This document shows positions 35,078 through 44,317 of a stretch of 64,000 nucleotides of DNA, one piece after another. Position 1 is the first letter of the stretch. Every line of letters starts with the position of its first letter. The stretch comes from Glaciimonas soli (GTDB taxonomy: Bacteria; Pseudomonadota; Gammaproteobacteria; Burkholderiales; Burkholderiaceae_D): positions 930,001-994,000 of the forward strand of contig NZ_WINI01000001.1 of the NCBI RefSeq assembly GCF_009497155.1, in the 5' to 3' direction. Both the position numbers and the translations under genes were made by a program. The notes beneath the pieces were generated by a model. That model did not search any database. It had not been told where the DNA came from and was given only the letters and a program-made list of their open reading frames with translations.

Positions 35078-36313
35078 ATGCAAAAAATTTCCCTCCTCAC
35101 TCGCAAAACCTTGATGTTTCCTTTGGCATTGGTGCTATTTGAGTTTTCAGTCTATATCGCCAATGACATGATTCAGCCTGGAATGCTCACTGTCACACAG
35201 GAATTCGGTGCCAGTGCGGCGTGGATAGCATCTGCGATGACGGCATTTTTATTCGGTGGCGCGCTACTCCAATGGCTATTTGGCCCGCTTTCCGATCGCA
35301 TCGGTCGCCGCCCTGTGATGCTGGGTGGTACCTTGTTTTTCATTCTCTCTTGCCTGGCGACTTTGTTTTCTAAAAGTATAGAAAGCTTCATTGTTCTGCG
35401 TGTTGTCCAAGGTATAGGGCTTTGCTTTATATCGTCCGTTGGTTACGCCGTCGTGCAAGAAGCGTTTGAAGAAAAAGCTGCTGTCAAAGTCACTGCGATG
35501 ATGGCTAACGTTGCCTTGATCGCACCCTTGATCGGCCCGGTGGCCGGAGCCTTCATGATAGAAATGTGGCCTTGGCGCATGATTTTTGTGTTCATTGCCT
35601 GTGTTTCTACCGTTGCCTTCATCGGACTGGCTTTGCATATGCCGGAAACTGTCATCAAACGACAGGACGACGAACAAAAGATACCGCTGATGCAAATCTG
35701 GCACGACTACCGTGCGGTGTTTAGCAATCGCCCTTTCTTAATGGGCGCGCTGGCGATGCCCATGCTGGCGATTCCGTTACTCGGCTGGATCGCATTGTCA
35801 CCGATGATTTTGGTAGTCGATGCCCATATGAGCGTAATTGAATACGGATTATGGCAAATCCCTGTGTTTGGCAGTTTAATTGTCGGCAATTTGCTATTAG
35901 CCAGCAAAACCGATCGCTGGCGTTTGGGTGCATCGATCAGCTATGCCTTATATCCCGTCGTACTGGGAGCGATAGTGATGCTGCTTGGTGTAGCAATCTT
36001 CAAACAGCCGCATTTCATTGCCGCCGGTGTCAGCTTGCTGGCATTTGGTCAAGGATTGGCTTTCGCCGTATTAATGCGTTTTACTCTGACCGAGAGCCCT
36101 GTTGCCAAAGGCACAGTCGCCGCTGCCATCGGCATGCTCAGCATGCTGATATACGGCTTCGGCATTGAACTTTATAAGCTGGTGTATCTGCATTTCGGGA
36201 TGATGGGATTTGCTGTGCTGTCAGCATTAATGACTTATTTTTATTGGCGTTTATCGCGCGTAGTAGCAAAGCGTGGAATGGCATTGCGAGTGACTGGACA
36301 TGGCGATGCGTAA
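35078..36313 (+). CDS. mdfA: MdfA/Cmr-type multidrug efflux MFS transporter
   Basis: This 411-residue, 12-helix major facilitator resembles E. coli MdfA closely over its first 200 residues. The helix-1 motif FEFSVYIANDMIQPGML contains the two membrane-embedded acids corresponding to MdfA Glu26 and Asp34 (here Glu22 and Asp30). Motif A is GPLSDRIGRRPVM, and motif C-like IAPLIGPVAGAF lies near residue 150. MdfA exchanges protons for chloramphenicol, cationic dyes and other drugs. The product begins MQKISLLTRKTLMFPLALVL. No regulator gene adjoins. The next gene follows by 21 bases and may be co-transcribed. Confidence 0.88.
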   Translation: MQKISLLTRKTLMFPLALVLFEFSVYIANDMIQPGMLTVTQEFGASAAWIASAMTAFLFGGALLQWLFGPLSDRIGRRPVMLGGTLFFILSCLATLFSKSIESFIVLRVVQGIGLCFISSVGYAVVQEAFEEKAAVKVTAMMANVALIAPLIGPVAGAFMIEMWPWRMIFVFIACVSTVAFIGLALHMPETVIKRQDDEQKIPLMQIWHDYRAVFSNRPFLMGALAMPMLAIPLLGWIALSPMILVVDAHMSVIEYGLWQIPVFGSLIVGNLLLASKTDRWRLGASISYALYPVVLGAIVMLLGVAIFKQPHFIAAGVSLLAFGQGLAFAVLMRFTLTESPVAKGTVAAAIGMLSMLIYGFGIELYKLVYLHFGMMGFAVLSALMTYFYWRLSRVVAKRGMALRVTGHGDA

Positions 36314-36334
36314 GCATCGTTTTCTTAACGATAA

Positions 36335-37240
36335 ATGATGCAATTCAGCTTCCCACCCTCACCTTGCCAACGTCTGCAAAGCCGTTACTTCCCCGGCTTG
36401 CAAATATGGGTTAAGCGCGATGACCTGCTGCACACGCAAGTCTCAGGAAATAAATTTCGCAAACTCAAATATGCGCTGCAAGCATGCAGCACCAACACTA
36501 CGCTCGTCACTATGGGCGGGCCGTGGTCGAATCATTTACATGCTACAGCACATGCAGCTGCGCTTGGTGGCTGGCGTTCTATAGGATTGGTGCGCGGTGC
36601 GGCAGAAGTTACCACCGCGACGTTAGATGATTGCGTTGCGTCAGGCATGCAGCTGCGTTTTCTGACGCGCGATGCGTATCGCAATTTGCGGACAGAAACT
36701 GAAGGTTGGCAGCACTATGTGGATAGTGCGTTGATCGACTCCGCGCTCTGGCTGCCAGAAGGAGGCAGCGCGCCGCAGGCTTTGCGCGGTGTGAGCGAAG
36801 TAATACAAGAAGTTGAAGCTGAACTGCATTTCATTCCCGATACCATAGTCGTTGCCTGTGGCACTGGCGCGACTCTGGCAGGTATCTTGGCTGGCTTAGA
36901 TGGGCGCTCACAAGCACTCGGCATTGCCGTGTTAAAAAATGCGACTTACTTGCATGCCGAAATCGCAGCTTTATTGCAAGCGGCTGGCTATCCATCTCAT
37001 CAAAATTACGAGTTATTAACGGACTTCCATCAAGGCGGTTATGGCAAAGCGCCGCCGGAATTATTAACGTTTTGTCGTGAATTTTCTGCAGAAAGCGGAA
37101 TACCGATTGAACCTGTCTACACCGGGAAAGTCTTTTACGCGCTGGCACAAATGGCACAGGCTGGCGCTTTTCGGGCAGATCAGCGTATCTTGGTGATACA
37201 CACTGGCGGCTTGCAGGGTGCGCGGGGATTTGCCACTTAG
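36335..37240 (+). CDS. ACC deaminase / D-cysteine desulfhydrase family PLP enzyme
   Basis: This 301-residue fold-type II PLP enzyme belongs to the 1-aminocyclopropane-1-carboxylate deaminase / D-cysteine desulfhydrase family. The PLP lysine lies in VSGNKFRKLKYAL (about residues 36-48). An Asn/Gly phosphate region (MGGPWSNHLHATA) follows, and VACGTGATLAGIL near residue 170 is the glycine-rich PLP-phosphate loop. The family splits between deaminases, desulfhydrases and unknowns, and I cannot assign the substrate. ATG 36335 and 36338 are both possible; no strong ribosome site is seen. It is 21 bases after the MdfA-like gene on the same strand. Confidence 0.85.
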   Translation: MMQFSFPPSPCQRLQSRYFPGLQIWVKRDDLLHTQVSGNKFRKLKYALQACSTNTTLVTMGGPWSNHLHATAHAAALGGWRSIGLVRGAAEVTTATLDDCVASGMQLRFLTRDAYRNLRTETEGWQHYVDSALIDSALWLPEGGSAPQALRGVSEVIQEVEAELHFIPDTIVVACGTGATLAGILAGLDGRSQALGIAVLKNATYLHAEIAALLQAAGYPSHQNYELLTDFHQGGYGKAPPELLTFCREFSAESGIPIEPVYTGKVFYALAQMAQAGAFRADQRILVIHTGGLQGARGFAT

Positions 37241-37242
37241 GC

Positions 37243-37268
37243 GCCCTCTCTCCCGCAAACAGGAGAAA
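37243..37268. repeat. Weak CTCCC-type palindrome
   Basis: CCCTCTCTCCCGC and AGGAGAAAGG form an imperfect hairpin between the convergent PLP-enzyme and folE genes. It is related to the palindromes at 23855-23882 and 52673-52700. Confidence 0.45.
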
Positions 37269-37285
37269 GGAACTAAGCGCCTATA

Positions 37286-37918
37286 TTATTTTTTACGTTC
37301 AATAATGCTCAAAAACTCACGGCGAGTGGAAGGGTCATTGCGGAAAGCTCCCAACATACGGCTAGTGACCAGATTCGCTTCATGTTTATGCACACCACGC
37401 ATCGTCATGCAGCCATGCGAAGCTTCGATCATGACGGCAACACCCTGCGGTTGCAAAACATCTTGCAGCGTATCGGCAATTTGCGCCGTCATTTTTTCCT
37501 GAATTTGCAAACGCTTGGCGAAGATTTCAACCAAACGGGCCAGCTTCGAAATCCCGACCACACGTTTGTTCGGCAAGTAAGCGACATGCGCCTTACCGAT
37601 AATCGGTGCCATATGATGTTCGCAATGGCTGACAAACTGAATATTGGTCAGCACCACCATTTCGTCATAGCCTTCAACTTCTGAGAAAGTGGTTGATAAT
37701 ATTTTCACTGGATCTTTGTTGTAACCGGAGAAATATTCTTCGTACGCACGCACCACGCGCGCTGGCGTATCTTGCAAACCTTCACGCGTCACATCATCAC
37801 CGGTCCATCCCAGCAAGATGCGCACTGCCGATTCAGCCTCAGAGCGGCTGGGACGATTGTCCGCCCCTGCATGAGATGCTTTGTGAGGTGCAACTGGTGA
37901 GGTTTTTTTTGATGACAT
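37286..37918 (-). CDS. folE: GTP cyclohydrolase I
   Basis: This enzyme converts GTP to 7,8-dihydroneopterin triphosphate, the first step of tetrahydrofolate synthesis. The 210-residue protein has a Ser/Ala/Lys-rich N-terminal stretch and then the conserved core. The zinc/active-site segment is [22 protein letters not shown], followed by [20 protein letters not shown]. The third ligand region is [13 protein letters not shown] near residue 175, and the C-terminus is RREFLSII. The zinc Cys/His residues are all present, so it is of the zinc-dependent FolE1 type. AAAGG stands about 8 bases before ATG 37918. It is a single gene downstream of nothing on its strand; the PLP enzyme gene converges on it. 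Confidence 0.96.
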   Translation of the reverse strand: MSSKKTSPVAPHKASHAGADNRPSRSEAESAVRILLGWTGDDVTREGLQDTPARVVRAYEEYFSGYNKDPVKILSTTFSEVEGYDEMVVLTNIQFVSHCEHHMAPIIGKAHVAYLPNKRVVGISKLARLVEIFAKRLQIQEKMTAQIADTLQDVLQPQGVAVMIEASHGCMTMRGVHKHEANLVTSRMLGAFRNDPSTRREFLSIIERKK

Positions 37919-38004
37919 CAGAATACCTTTGATTAAAATCTAAATAATGTGTGTAGTTTAATCTAGGCTGCAATTAGCTGCCCGGGATTGTATTTTTACG
38001 ATGA

Positions 38005-38796
38005 TTACTTTGTCATCATCTTCCTTAATATAAAACTTAATCCATCGACTGCTGCCACCATCAACAACATGGCAACAATCACACTGGCCGCTTGCTGCAT
38101 TTGAAATAAAGATAAGTAGTATTTCAACATCTGCCCCAAGCCACCAGCGCCAACCACGCCAAGAATCGCCGCAGCACGAATATTATTTTCCCAGCGATAC
38201 AAGGTATAAGACAGCATTTGCGGCAGCGCTTGCGGCACGGTGGCGTAAAAAAATGCCGCCACTGGTCGCACGCCGTTGTGTCGCAAAGTCTGCTCTGCCA
38301 AAGGCGGGCAGTTTTCAAAAGCATCGGCGAACAAACGTCCGAGCACACCGGAAGTATGCGCAGCCAATGCCAATGTGCCGGCAAATGGCCCCAATCCGGC
38401 AGAGATCAATAACACCGAAGCCCAAACTAATTCTGGAATCGAACGCAGGACATTCAACAATGCTCGGGTTACTCCACGCGCAAGCCGGCCAAGGCGGCCG
38501 CTTGCCAATACCCCTAAAGCGACACCTGCGAGCGCAGCAAACAAAGTGCCAAGCGCCGACATGGATAAGGTTTCCGCAATCCCTAGCAGGATTTTTTGTA
38601 GAAATGGGAGCGATACATCCGGCGGCATAAAACCGTGTAAAAATTCAACACTACTCTGCACTGCTTCACGCGAAAAAAACGCACTCCATTGCATAGGCAA
38701 CGAAATAAAACTAACAATCACCAGTGCGCACAAACCTAGCATCAAGGCTATGCTGGAAAGCCGCCACGATGGTGCTGGTGGAAGAGATGATTTCAT
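38005..38796 (-). CDS. PhnE-type ABC permease 2 (putative selenium-oxyanion transporter)
   Basis: This 263-residue permease is the second of two PhnE-type subunits in the cassette. It has about six helices and the PhnE EAA-like region PFAGTLALAAHTSGVLGRLFADAFENC, then PVAAFFYATVPQALPQMLSYTLYRWENNIRAAAILG, a conserved PhnE pattern. Its ATG overlaps the stop of the preceding permease gene as ATGA, so it is translationally coupled. Phosphonate importers in many Proteobacteria also use two PhnE proteins. With selD upstream, the substrate is more likely selenate or selenite than phosphonate, but that rests on context. Confidence 0.85.
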   Translation of the reverse strand: MKSSLPPAPSWRLSSIALMLGLCALVIVSFISLPMQWSAFFSREAVQSSVEFLHGFMPPDVSLPFLQKILLGIAETLSMSALGTLFAALAGVALGVLASGRLGRLARGVTRALLNVLRSIPELVWASVLLISAGLGPFAGTLALAAHTSGVLGRLFADAFENCPPLAEQTLRHNGVRPVAAFFYATVPQALPQMLSYTLYRWENNIRAAAILGVVGAGGLGQMLKYYLSLFQMQQAASVIVAMLLMVAAVDGLSFILRKMMTK

Positions 38797-39650
38797 TCCA
38801 GCCGCCTGCGCAACATTTTGCTGACGCCATCAGCTGCCGCCACCAACAACACGAAAACAATCAGCATGGTTGCCAATTCATCACCTGCCATCATTTTCAG
38901 AGACTCATCCATGCGTTGCCCTAAACCGCCCGCGCCGACAAAACCCATCACGACCGAACCGCGAATCGCGCATTCCCAACGATAGACGGTATAAGAGACC
39001 AATTCTGCGGCCGACTCTGGCAAAGCGCCATACAACAGTGCGGCGATGCGTCCACTGCCGTTATTGAGCAAACTGTTCGATGCCTGTGCATCGGATGATT
39101 CCAAAATTTCGGCATACACCTTCCCCAGCATGCCGCAATACGTCAACGCAATTGCAATCACACCCGCAGTCGGCCCCAAACCAACTATACGTACCAACAA
39201 CAATGCCCAGACCAGTTCCGGCACACTACGCAACAACACCAGCAACCAACGGGCACTTTGCCGCACGGCGATAGCAAACAATCCCATCCGGGCACCGCCC
39301 AGACTGGAAATCGACAAACGCTGTGTCACCAGTAAAGTCATCGGTATCGTCCCCACCAGCGCCAGTGTCATTCCCATAGTCGCGATGGCGATCGTGTCCC
39401 ACGTAGAGCTAACAACTATTTTCAAGAATTCTATGGAGTGCGCTGGCGGAAAAAAACTGGCGAGGAATTTACCGGTAGCGGCAAGACTTTGCGCGTCAAA
39501 TAATCCCCACGGCTTGAATTCACTCAGCACCAGCATAGGCCACAGCAAGATGAGCGCAAATAAGATCATTGCGATCCTGCCACGCCATGCCGGGTCGGAC
39601 GGTGGCATAGCTTGATATCCAGAATAGGCGGAAATTCGGGGTGTACTCAT
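38793..39650 (-). CDS. PhnE-type ABC permease 1 (putative selenium-oxyanion transporter)
   Basis: The start is ATG 39650 (MSTPRISAYSGYQ), with GAAAG close upstream; an in-frame TTG at 39665 lies inside the overlap with phnC and is less likely. The 285-residue permease has the PhnE hallmark RIAALLYGALPESAAELVSYTVYRWECAIRGSVVMGFVGAGGLG near residues 205-245 (only key elements given). It pairs with the following permease as a heterodimer. The preceding ATPase gene stops 8 bases upstream and the next gene overlaps, so the four genes form one operon. Confidence 0.85.
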   Translation of the reverse strand: MSTPRISAYSGYQAMPPSDPAWRGRIAMILFALILLWPMLVLSEFKPWGLFDAQSLAATGKFLASFFPPAHSIEFLKIVVSSTWDTIAIATMGMTLALVGTIPMTLLVTQRLSISSLGGARMGLFAIAVRQSARWLLVLLRSVPELVWALLLVRIVGLGPTAGVIAIALTYCGMLGKVYAEILESSDAQASNSLLNNGSGRIAALLYGALPESAAELVSYTVYRWECAIRGSVVMGFVGAGGLGQRMDESLKMMAGDELATMLIVFVLLVAAADGVSKMLRRRLE

Positions 39651-39658
39651 CACGACTT

Positions 39659-40507
39659 TCAACAACGCGGTGTATAAGTAGCAGAATCTGTCAGCGACAA
39701 GCCGACACCCGATTCATCATCGAAATGTGTGCCGCTTTCAACTTCATTCACGCCGCGATACAGAGCATCTATCATGCCATCCGTAACCTGTTCGCGTGGC
39801 AGATCAAACATGATCGCGCCATCCCGTAAACCAACGATGCGCGGAAAATGTGTCCGCGCCAATTCGACTTGATGCAAGCTGCACACCAACGTCGCTTGTC
39901 TTGCGCCAGCTTCCTGCTGAAGCACTGCCAGCGTTTGCAGCGATAAAGTCGGGTCCAAAGCCGATAAGGGCTCGTCCACCAATAACAATTGCGCTTTACT
40001 AATCAACAACCGCGCCATCCCGCAGCGCTGACGTTCCCCGCCGGATAACCTATCCACTCGCGCATACAATTTGTCCTGCAAATTAAAACGCGCCAGTGCT
40101 TCGAACGCGGCTACTGGTGCAATGGGTTTAATCAAGGATCGTAGCGCTTGCCATATACTCCATTGCGGCAACAAACCCGCCAGCACCGCATTGACTACCC
40201 GCTGACGTGGCGGTAACGGTGGTGTTTGCGGTGCCAAGAAAAGACGGCTGCGCAAGGCGTGACGCGCACTGCTGCTTAACTCCCAGGGATCGTTATCGAA
40301 CAGAGTGACGTTACCCTGTGACGGACACAAAGCAACGGCCAAGGTATGCAGCAACGTGGTTTTTCCAGCACCAGAAGGACCAATCAATGCAATCTGTTCG
40401 CCCGGTCTGGCAGCCAGCGTGACATCGCGCAAAGCCGATGCGCCATTAGCTCCGCTAGCAGCTGCACCGGGATGGCGAACAGATAAATGGTCTAAAGAAA
40501 AAATCAC
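39659..40507 (-). CDS. PhnC-type ABC ATPase (putative selenium-oxyanion transporter)
   Basis: This 282-residue ATPase has Walker A GPSGAGKTT near residue 45, signature LSGGERQR near 155, and Walker B LLLVDEPLSALDP, with the PhnC-like start MIFSLDHLSV. It starts with GTG at 40507, whose bases overlap the TGA of the binding-protein gene (GTGA); no ATG lies in a better place. All motifs for ATP hydrolysis are present. A C-terminal tail of about 40 residues (after MFDLPREQVTDGMIDALYRG) is a little longer than typical. It would energise the two PhnE-type permeases encoded downstream. Confidence 0.85.
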   Translation of the reverse strand: MIFSLDHLSVRHPGAAASGANGASALRDVTLAARPGEQIALIGPSGAGKTTLLHTLAVALCPSQGNVTLFDNDPWELSSSARHALRSRLFLAPQTPPLPPRQRVVNAVLAGLLPQWSIWQALRSLIKPIAPVAAFEALARFNLQDKLYARVDRLSGGERQRCGMARLLISKAQLLLVDEPLSALDPTLSLQTLAVLQQEAGARQATLVCSLHQVELARTHFPRIVGLRDGAIMFDLPREQVTDGMIDALYRGVNEVESGTHFDDESGVGLSLTDSATYTPRC

Positions 40508-41361
40508 TTCAACAAACCGGCATTGCGCGCTGCCGCTTCGATGGCAGTGTAATTTTCTGCTCGGGTTGGAATAAATTTAACCGTACGTTGCAAATCCAAA
40601 ATCGCTTTGTCTTGTGGGTTGTTGGGGTTCAACTCTAAAAATGCATCAGTCAATTTTTTACGTAATACCGGATTCATGTCCGATCGCACACTCCAGTTGT
40701 AATCGAAATAACCGGGAGTGGTGTAAAACACGCGCACCACTTTAGGATCGACTTTTCCTTCTGCCACGAGTTTTTCCCAGACCGAGATATTCAACACGCC
40801 GGCGTCGACCTTGCCGCCAGCCACTGCTGCTACCGTCGCATCGTGTGCGCCAGAAAAAGCGATGCGTTTCATGTCAACATCAGGATTGATTTTTGCCGCT
40901 AACAAATAAGAACGTGGCATCAAATGGCCGGAGGTGGATGACTCTGAACCGAAGGTGAAATTCTTGCCTTTTAAATCTGCGAGCGTGTTGATCGATTTAT
41001 CGGTCGTGATAAAGACCGAGCGAAATTGCTGATCTTCTTCGCGCTGCACGATCGGAATCACCTTGCCACCGCTACGCTCATTGGCCTGAACAAAAGTGAA
41101 CCCGCCAAACCACACCAAATCGAGCTTATGATTAATCAAACCTTCCACCGAGGCAGCGTAATCGGTGACAGGAGTAAACACCACTTTCATGCCCAATTTT
41201 TTTTCCAGGTAATCACCCAATGGCTTGAATTTTCGCAACAGCTCAGTTGGCGCTTCGTCGGGAATCGCTGAAACACGTAAGACTTGTTGTACTGGTTCTG
41301 CGTGTAGCAAACTGGATATGCTCAGCAGGATGCCAGCAAATAAAAAAGAAAAACGTTTCAT
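40504..41361 (-). CDS. PhnD-like binding protein, putative selenate/selenite ABC transporter
   Basis: This 285-residue periplasmic protein has a signal peptide ending near SSLLHAEPVQQ and the PhnD-type fold (LRVSAIPDEAPTELLRKFKP, then KLDLVWFGGFTFVQA and SSTSGHLMPRSYLL). From memory this sequence style matches the family named putative selenate ABC transporter substrate-binding protein, which is found in genomes with selD. Here selD sits 98 bases upstream on the same strand. AAGGAG lies before ATG 41361. The four transporter genes follow each other with overlaps. Selenium oxyanion uptake is therefore the best reading; phosphonate or phosphite remains possible since no C-P lyase genes are present to decide. 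Confidence 0.8.
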   Translation of the reverse strand: MKRFSFLFAGILLSISSLLHAEPVQQVLRVSAIPDEAPTELLRKFKPLGDYLEKKLGMKVVFTPVTDYAASVEGLINHKLDLVWFGGFTFVQANERSGGKVIPIVQREEDQQFRSVFITTDKSINTLADLKGKNFTFGSESSTSGHLMPRSYLLAAKINPDVDMKRIAFSGAHDATVAAVAGGKVDAGVLNISVWEKLVAEGKVDPKVVRVFYTTPGYFDYNWSVRSDMNPVLRKKLTDAFLELNPNNPQDKAILDLQRTVKFIPTRAENYTAIEAAARNAGLLK

Positions 41362-41403
41362 GATGCTCCTTGTGTTTTGTTTGATTAATGAATTGATGTT
41401 ACA

Positions 41404-41438
41404 CCGCCGTCATTCCCGCGAACGCGGCAATGACGGCG
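41404..41438. repeat. REP-like palindromic element, copy 2
   Basis: CCGCCGTCATTCCCGCG / CGCGGCAATGACGGCGG form a long, nearly perfect hairpin between the selD stop and the binding-protein start. It is the single-palindrome form of the element at 4768-4833. Confidence 0.8.
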
Positions 41439-41459
41439 GTTGATGATGGCTCTGCGTAA

Positions 41460-42515
41460 TTACAGAAGAACGTCAACGCCTGTAACACCCACCTGCATCT
41501 CGCCGATCACTGCAGCATCAGCAAAACCTTCGCGTTGAAACAGCGCCAGCACCTCATCCACCGATGCGGGATCACACGACACCAATAGGCCACCAGAAGT
41601 CTGGGGATCGGTCAGCAAAGCCTGTTGCACTGCACTCATGCTTGATCGGGATCTCACCTCATGGCCATAACCCTGCCAGTTACGCGCAGACGCGCCCGTG
41701 ATATAACCCTGCTCGGCCAACTGCTGCACCTGCGGTAGTAATGGTATTTTCTGCATAAGCAGTTTGGCAGACAACTTGGCGGCACGCGTCAGTTCCAGCA
41801 AATGTCCCAACAAACCAAAACCGGTGACATCGGTCAGCGCATGCACGCCGGCCAATTCAGATAGCGCTTTTCCCGGCTTATTCAATTTAGTGGTATTCGT
41901 AATCAACGCCGCATAGCCAGCTGCATCGAGCACGTCTTTTTTTAGCGCTGCAGACAAAATACCGACACCCAGTGGTTTGCCTAAAATGATTTTGTCGCCC
42001 GCTTTAGCGCCGATATTGCGCTTTACTTTGGATGGATGCACCAAACCCAGTACCACCAGACCATAAATCGGTTCAACAGAATCTATCGTATGGCCGCCCG
42101 CAATCGGAATGCCCGCTTCCGCGCAAATCGACGCGCCACCATTGAGAATTTGGCCGATAACTTCCAGCGGCAATTGATTAATCGGCATACCGACCAACGC
42201 CAAGGCCATGATCGGCGTACCACCCATTGCATACACATCTGAAATCGCGTTAGTGGCAGCAATGCGGCCAAAGTCGAAAGGATCGTCGACGATAGGCATG
42301 AAGAAATCGGTGGTGGCAATCAATGCTTGCTCATCATTGAGCTTATAAACTGCGGCATCATCGGCAGTTTCTATCCCCACCATCAGTTCTTTAGGTACTG
42401 GAAAGCCCGTTGAATTCTTCAGTATTTCCGCCAACACGCCGGGCGCAATCTTGCAACCGCAACCACCGCCGTGGGAGAAGGAAGTTAATTTGATAGGAAT
42501 ATGAGGTGTAGGCAT
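41460..42515 (-). CDS. selD: Selenide, water dikinase
   Basis: SelD makes selenophosphate from selenide and ATP, the selenium donor for selenocysteine and 2-selenouridine tRNA. The 351-residue protein has the active-site segment GGGCGCKIAP with catalytic Cys19 and Lys22, coded by ordinary codons and not by UGA. The AIRS-type ATP-binding pattern DDAAVYKLNDEQALIATTDF, the ISDVYAMGG motif and the GGHTIDSVEPIYGLVV stretch are present. The length and all motifs are normal, so it should be active. It precedes a PhnD-type transporter on the same strand; a REP-like hairpin lies in the 98-base gap. No selA, selB, selenouridine synthase or selenoprotein gene is visible in the window. Confidence 0.96.
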   Translation of the reverse strand: MPTPHIPIKLTSFSHGGGCGCKIAPGVLAEILKNSTGFPVPKELMVGIETADDAAVYKLNDEQALIATTDFFMPIVDDPFDFGRIAATNAISDVYAMGGTPIMALALVGMPINQLPLEVIGQILNGGASICAEAGIPIAGGHTIDSVEPIYGLVVLGLVHPSKVKRNIGAKAGDKIILGKPLGVGILSAALKKDVLDAAGYAALITNTTKLNKPGKALSELAGVHALTDVTGFGLLGHLLELTRAAKLSAKLLMQKIPLLPQVQQLAEQGYITGASARNWQGYGHEVRSRSSMSAVQQALLTDPQTSGGLLVSCDPASVDEVLALFQREGFADAAVIGEMQVGVTGVDVLL

Positions 42516-42822
42516 AGTCGGCGCTCTCGATATTTAATGGAGAATCTGGCCGACAATTATCAAGCATTCTTCCTCTTTTGGCAGAGAAATTGCGCAAATT
42601 GCATCCGCCCCCCCATAAAACGCAACCGCCTACCTTGCGAAAGAATCGCGAAGTAGGCGGTTGCAAGCTATTTAAAGACCGACTGATAGCTTAGGGGAAT
42701 TCGCTCAAAATAGCGCGTATTCACAATAAAGAATGTTCAATTCAAACGGGAAATTTCCCCTTCAAAAACATACTCAATTTTATATTTGTGTTTTTTTTAC
42801 CAACTGTCCTCAGAACTGAAAT
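42516..42822. other. Gene-free stretch between selD and gabD
   Basis: It holds a strong 11-bp-stem hairpin at 42622-42664, a C-rich run next to it and an AT-rich part. No ORF is supported. Confidence 0.75.
42622..42664 (-). terminator. Long hairpin, probable terminator of the gab genes
   Basis: GCAACCGCCTA / TAGGCGGTTGC (42622-42632 with 42654-42664) close an inner CTTGCG / CGCGAA-type pairing. On the minus strand it is followed by GTTTTA and lies about 160 bases after the gabD stop. The T-run is short, so terminator is likely but not certain. Confidence 0.55.
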
Positions 42823-44277
42823 TCAAAGCCCACCCATGCACAAATATTTAATGACTTGATAATCGTCGATCCCATAGTGCGAACCTTCGCGTCCTAAGCC
42901 CGATTGCTTGACACCACCAAATGGCGCAACTTCGTTAGAAATCATGCCCGTGTTAATGCCAACCATCCCACTCTCCAAGCCCTCTGCTATGCGCCAGATG
43001 CGACCGATATCGCGTGAGTAGAAATAACTGGCAAGACCGAATTCAGTATCGTTGGCCAACGCCAGCACTTCATCATCGGTTTTAAAGCGGAATAACGGTG
43101 CCATCGGACCGAACGTTTCTTCTTTTGCGACCAGCATGCTGGCTGTCACATCTGCCAGCACGGTCGGTTCAAAGAAGGTATGGCCAAGTGCGTGACGTTT
43201 GCCGCCAATGAGAATTCGCGCGCCTTTGGCAACGGCATCGGCAATGTGCTCTTCTACTTTTTCGACCGCCTTCAGTTCTATCATCGGACCTTGCGTAACG
43301 CCAGCATTGAGGCCATTGCCAACTTGCATTTTGGCGACTGCAGCGACCAATTTTTCGGCGAAAGCGTCGTAGACACTGTCATGTATGTACAAGCGATTGG
43401 CGCAAACGCAGGTTTGACCCGCGTTGCGATATTTGGAGGCAATCGCTCCTTCTACTGCGGCATCCAGATCGGCATCGTCAAACACGATGAAAGGCGCATT
43501 ACCACCTAATTCCAAGGATAGTTTTTTAATCGTCGGCGCACACTGCTCCATCAACAACCGCCCTACGCCGGTCGAACCGGTAAAACTCAACTTGCGTACC
43601 AGAGGATTACTTGTCATCTCAGCACCGATCTCGCGCGAAGCACCGGTGACAACACTAAACACACCACCCGGTACGCCGGCCCGCTCGGCCAATACCGCCA
43701 GAGCCAATGCGGAAAACGGCGTTAATTCAGCGGGTTTAAGTACCATAGTGCAGCCTGCGGCCAAAGCCGGACCGACTTTGCGCGTAATCATCGCAGCGGG
43801 GAAGTTCCACGGTGTAATTGCCACACACACACCGATCGGTTCTTTGACAATAACGATACGCGTATTCGGTGATGGCGATGGGATAGTATCGCCGCCTGCG
43901 CGTTTCCCTTCTTCCGCAAACCATTCGATGAATGACGCTGCGTAAGCGATCTCTCCCTTAGCCTCGGCCAACGGTTTTCCCTGCTCGCTTGTCATGATCA
44001 ACGCAAGATCATCGGCATTTGCCAGCATCAAATCATTCCACTTGCGCAAAATGATACTGCGTTCTTTGGCAGTCTTGCGGCGCCATTGCGGCCACGCCTT
44101 GTTAGCGGCTTCAATCGCACGTTTAGTCTCAGTACGCCCCATCTTAGGGACTGTGCCGATGACTTCGCCAGTGGCTGGATTGGTGACAACAATGGTTTCT
44201 TTGTTATCAGCATCACACCATACTCCATCGACATAGGACTGTTGGCGTAATAGTGAGGGGGCTTTTAATTGCAACAT
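42823..44277 (-). CDS. gabD: Succinate-semialdehyde dehydrogenase (NADP+)
   Basis: This 484-residue aldehyde dehydrogenase oxidises succinate semialdehyde to succinate, the second step of GABA breakdown. The ALDH signatures are intact: SLELGGNAPFIVF with the general-base Glu near residue 255, and RNAGQTCVCANRLYI with the nucleophilic Cys near 288 followed by the second Cys typical of GabD. The cofactor region ITPWNFPAAMITRKVGPALAAGC is near residue 155. The end, GREGSHYGIDDYQVIKYLCMGGL, is characteristic of GabD. It follows gabT by 41 bases on the same strand. A nearby GabR-like regulator faces away. Confidence 0.95.
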   Translation of the reverse strand: MLQLKAPSLLRQQSYVDGVWCDADNKETIVVTNPATGEVIGTVPKMGRTETKRAIEAANKAWPQWRRKTAKERSIILRKWNDLMLANADDLALIMTSEQGKPLAEAKGEIAYAASFIEWFAEEGKRAGGDTIPSPSPNTRIVIVKEPIGVCVAITPWNFPAAMITRKVGPALAAGCTMVLKPAELTPFSALALAVLAERAGVPGGVFSVVTGASREIGAEMTSNPLVRKLSFTGSTGVGRLLMEQCAPTIKKLSLELGGNAPFIVFDDADLDAAVEGAIASKYRNAGQTCVCANRLYIHDSVYDAFAEKLVAAVAKMQVGNGLNAGVTQGPMIELKAVEKVEEHIADAVAKGARILIGGKRHALGHTFFEPTVLADVTASMLVAKEETFGPMAPLFRFKTDDEVLALANDTEFGLASYFYSRDIGRIWRIAEGLESGMVGINTGMISNEVAPFGGVKQSGLGREGSHYGIDDYQVIKYLCMGGL

Positions 44278-44317
44278 GAGTTAATCCAATAAAATTGTTG
44301 TTACTGATGTCATGTAC

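Noticed and set aside
41460-42515. Selenocysteine in SelD
   Set aside because: The active-site residue is an ordinary Cys codon in GGCGCK; there is no in-frame UGA.
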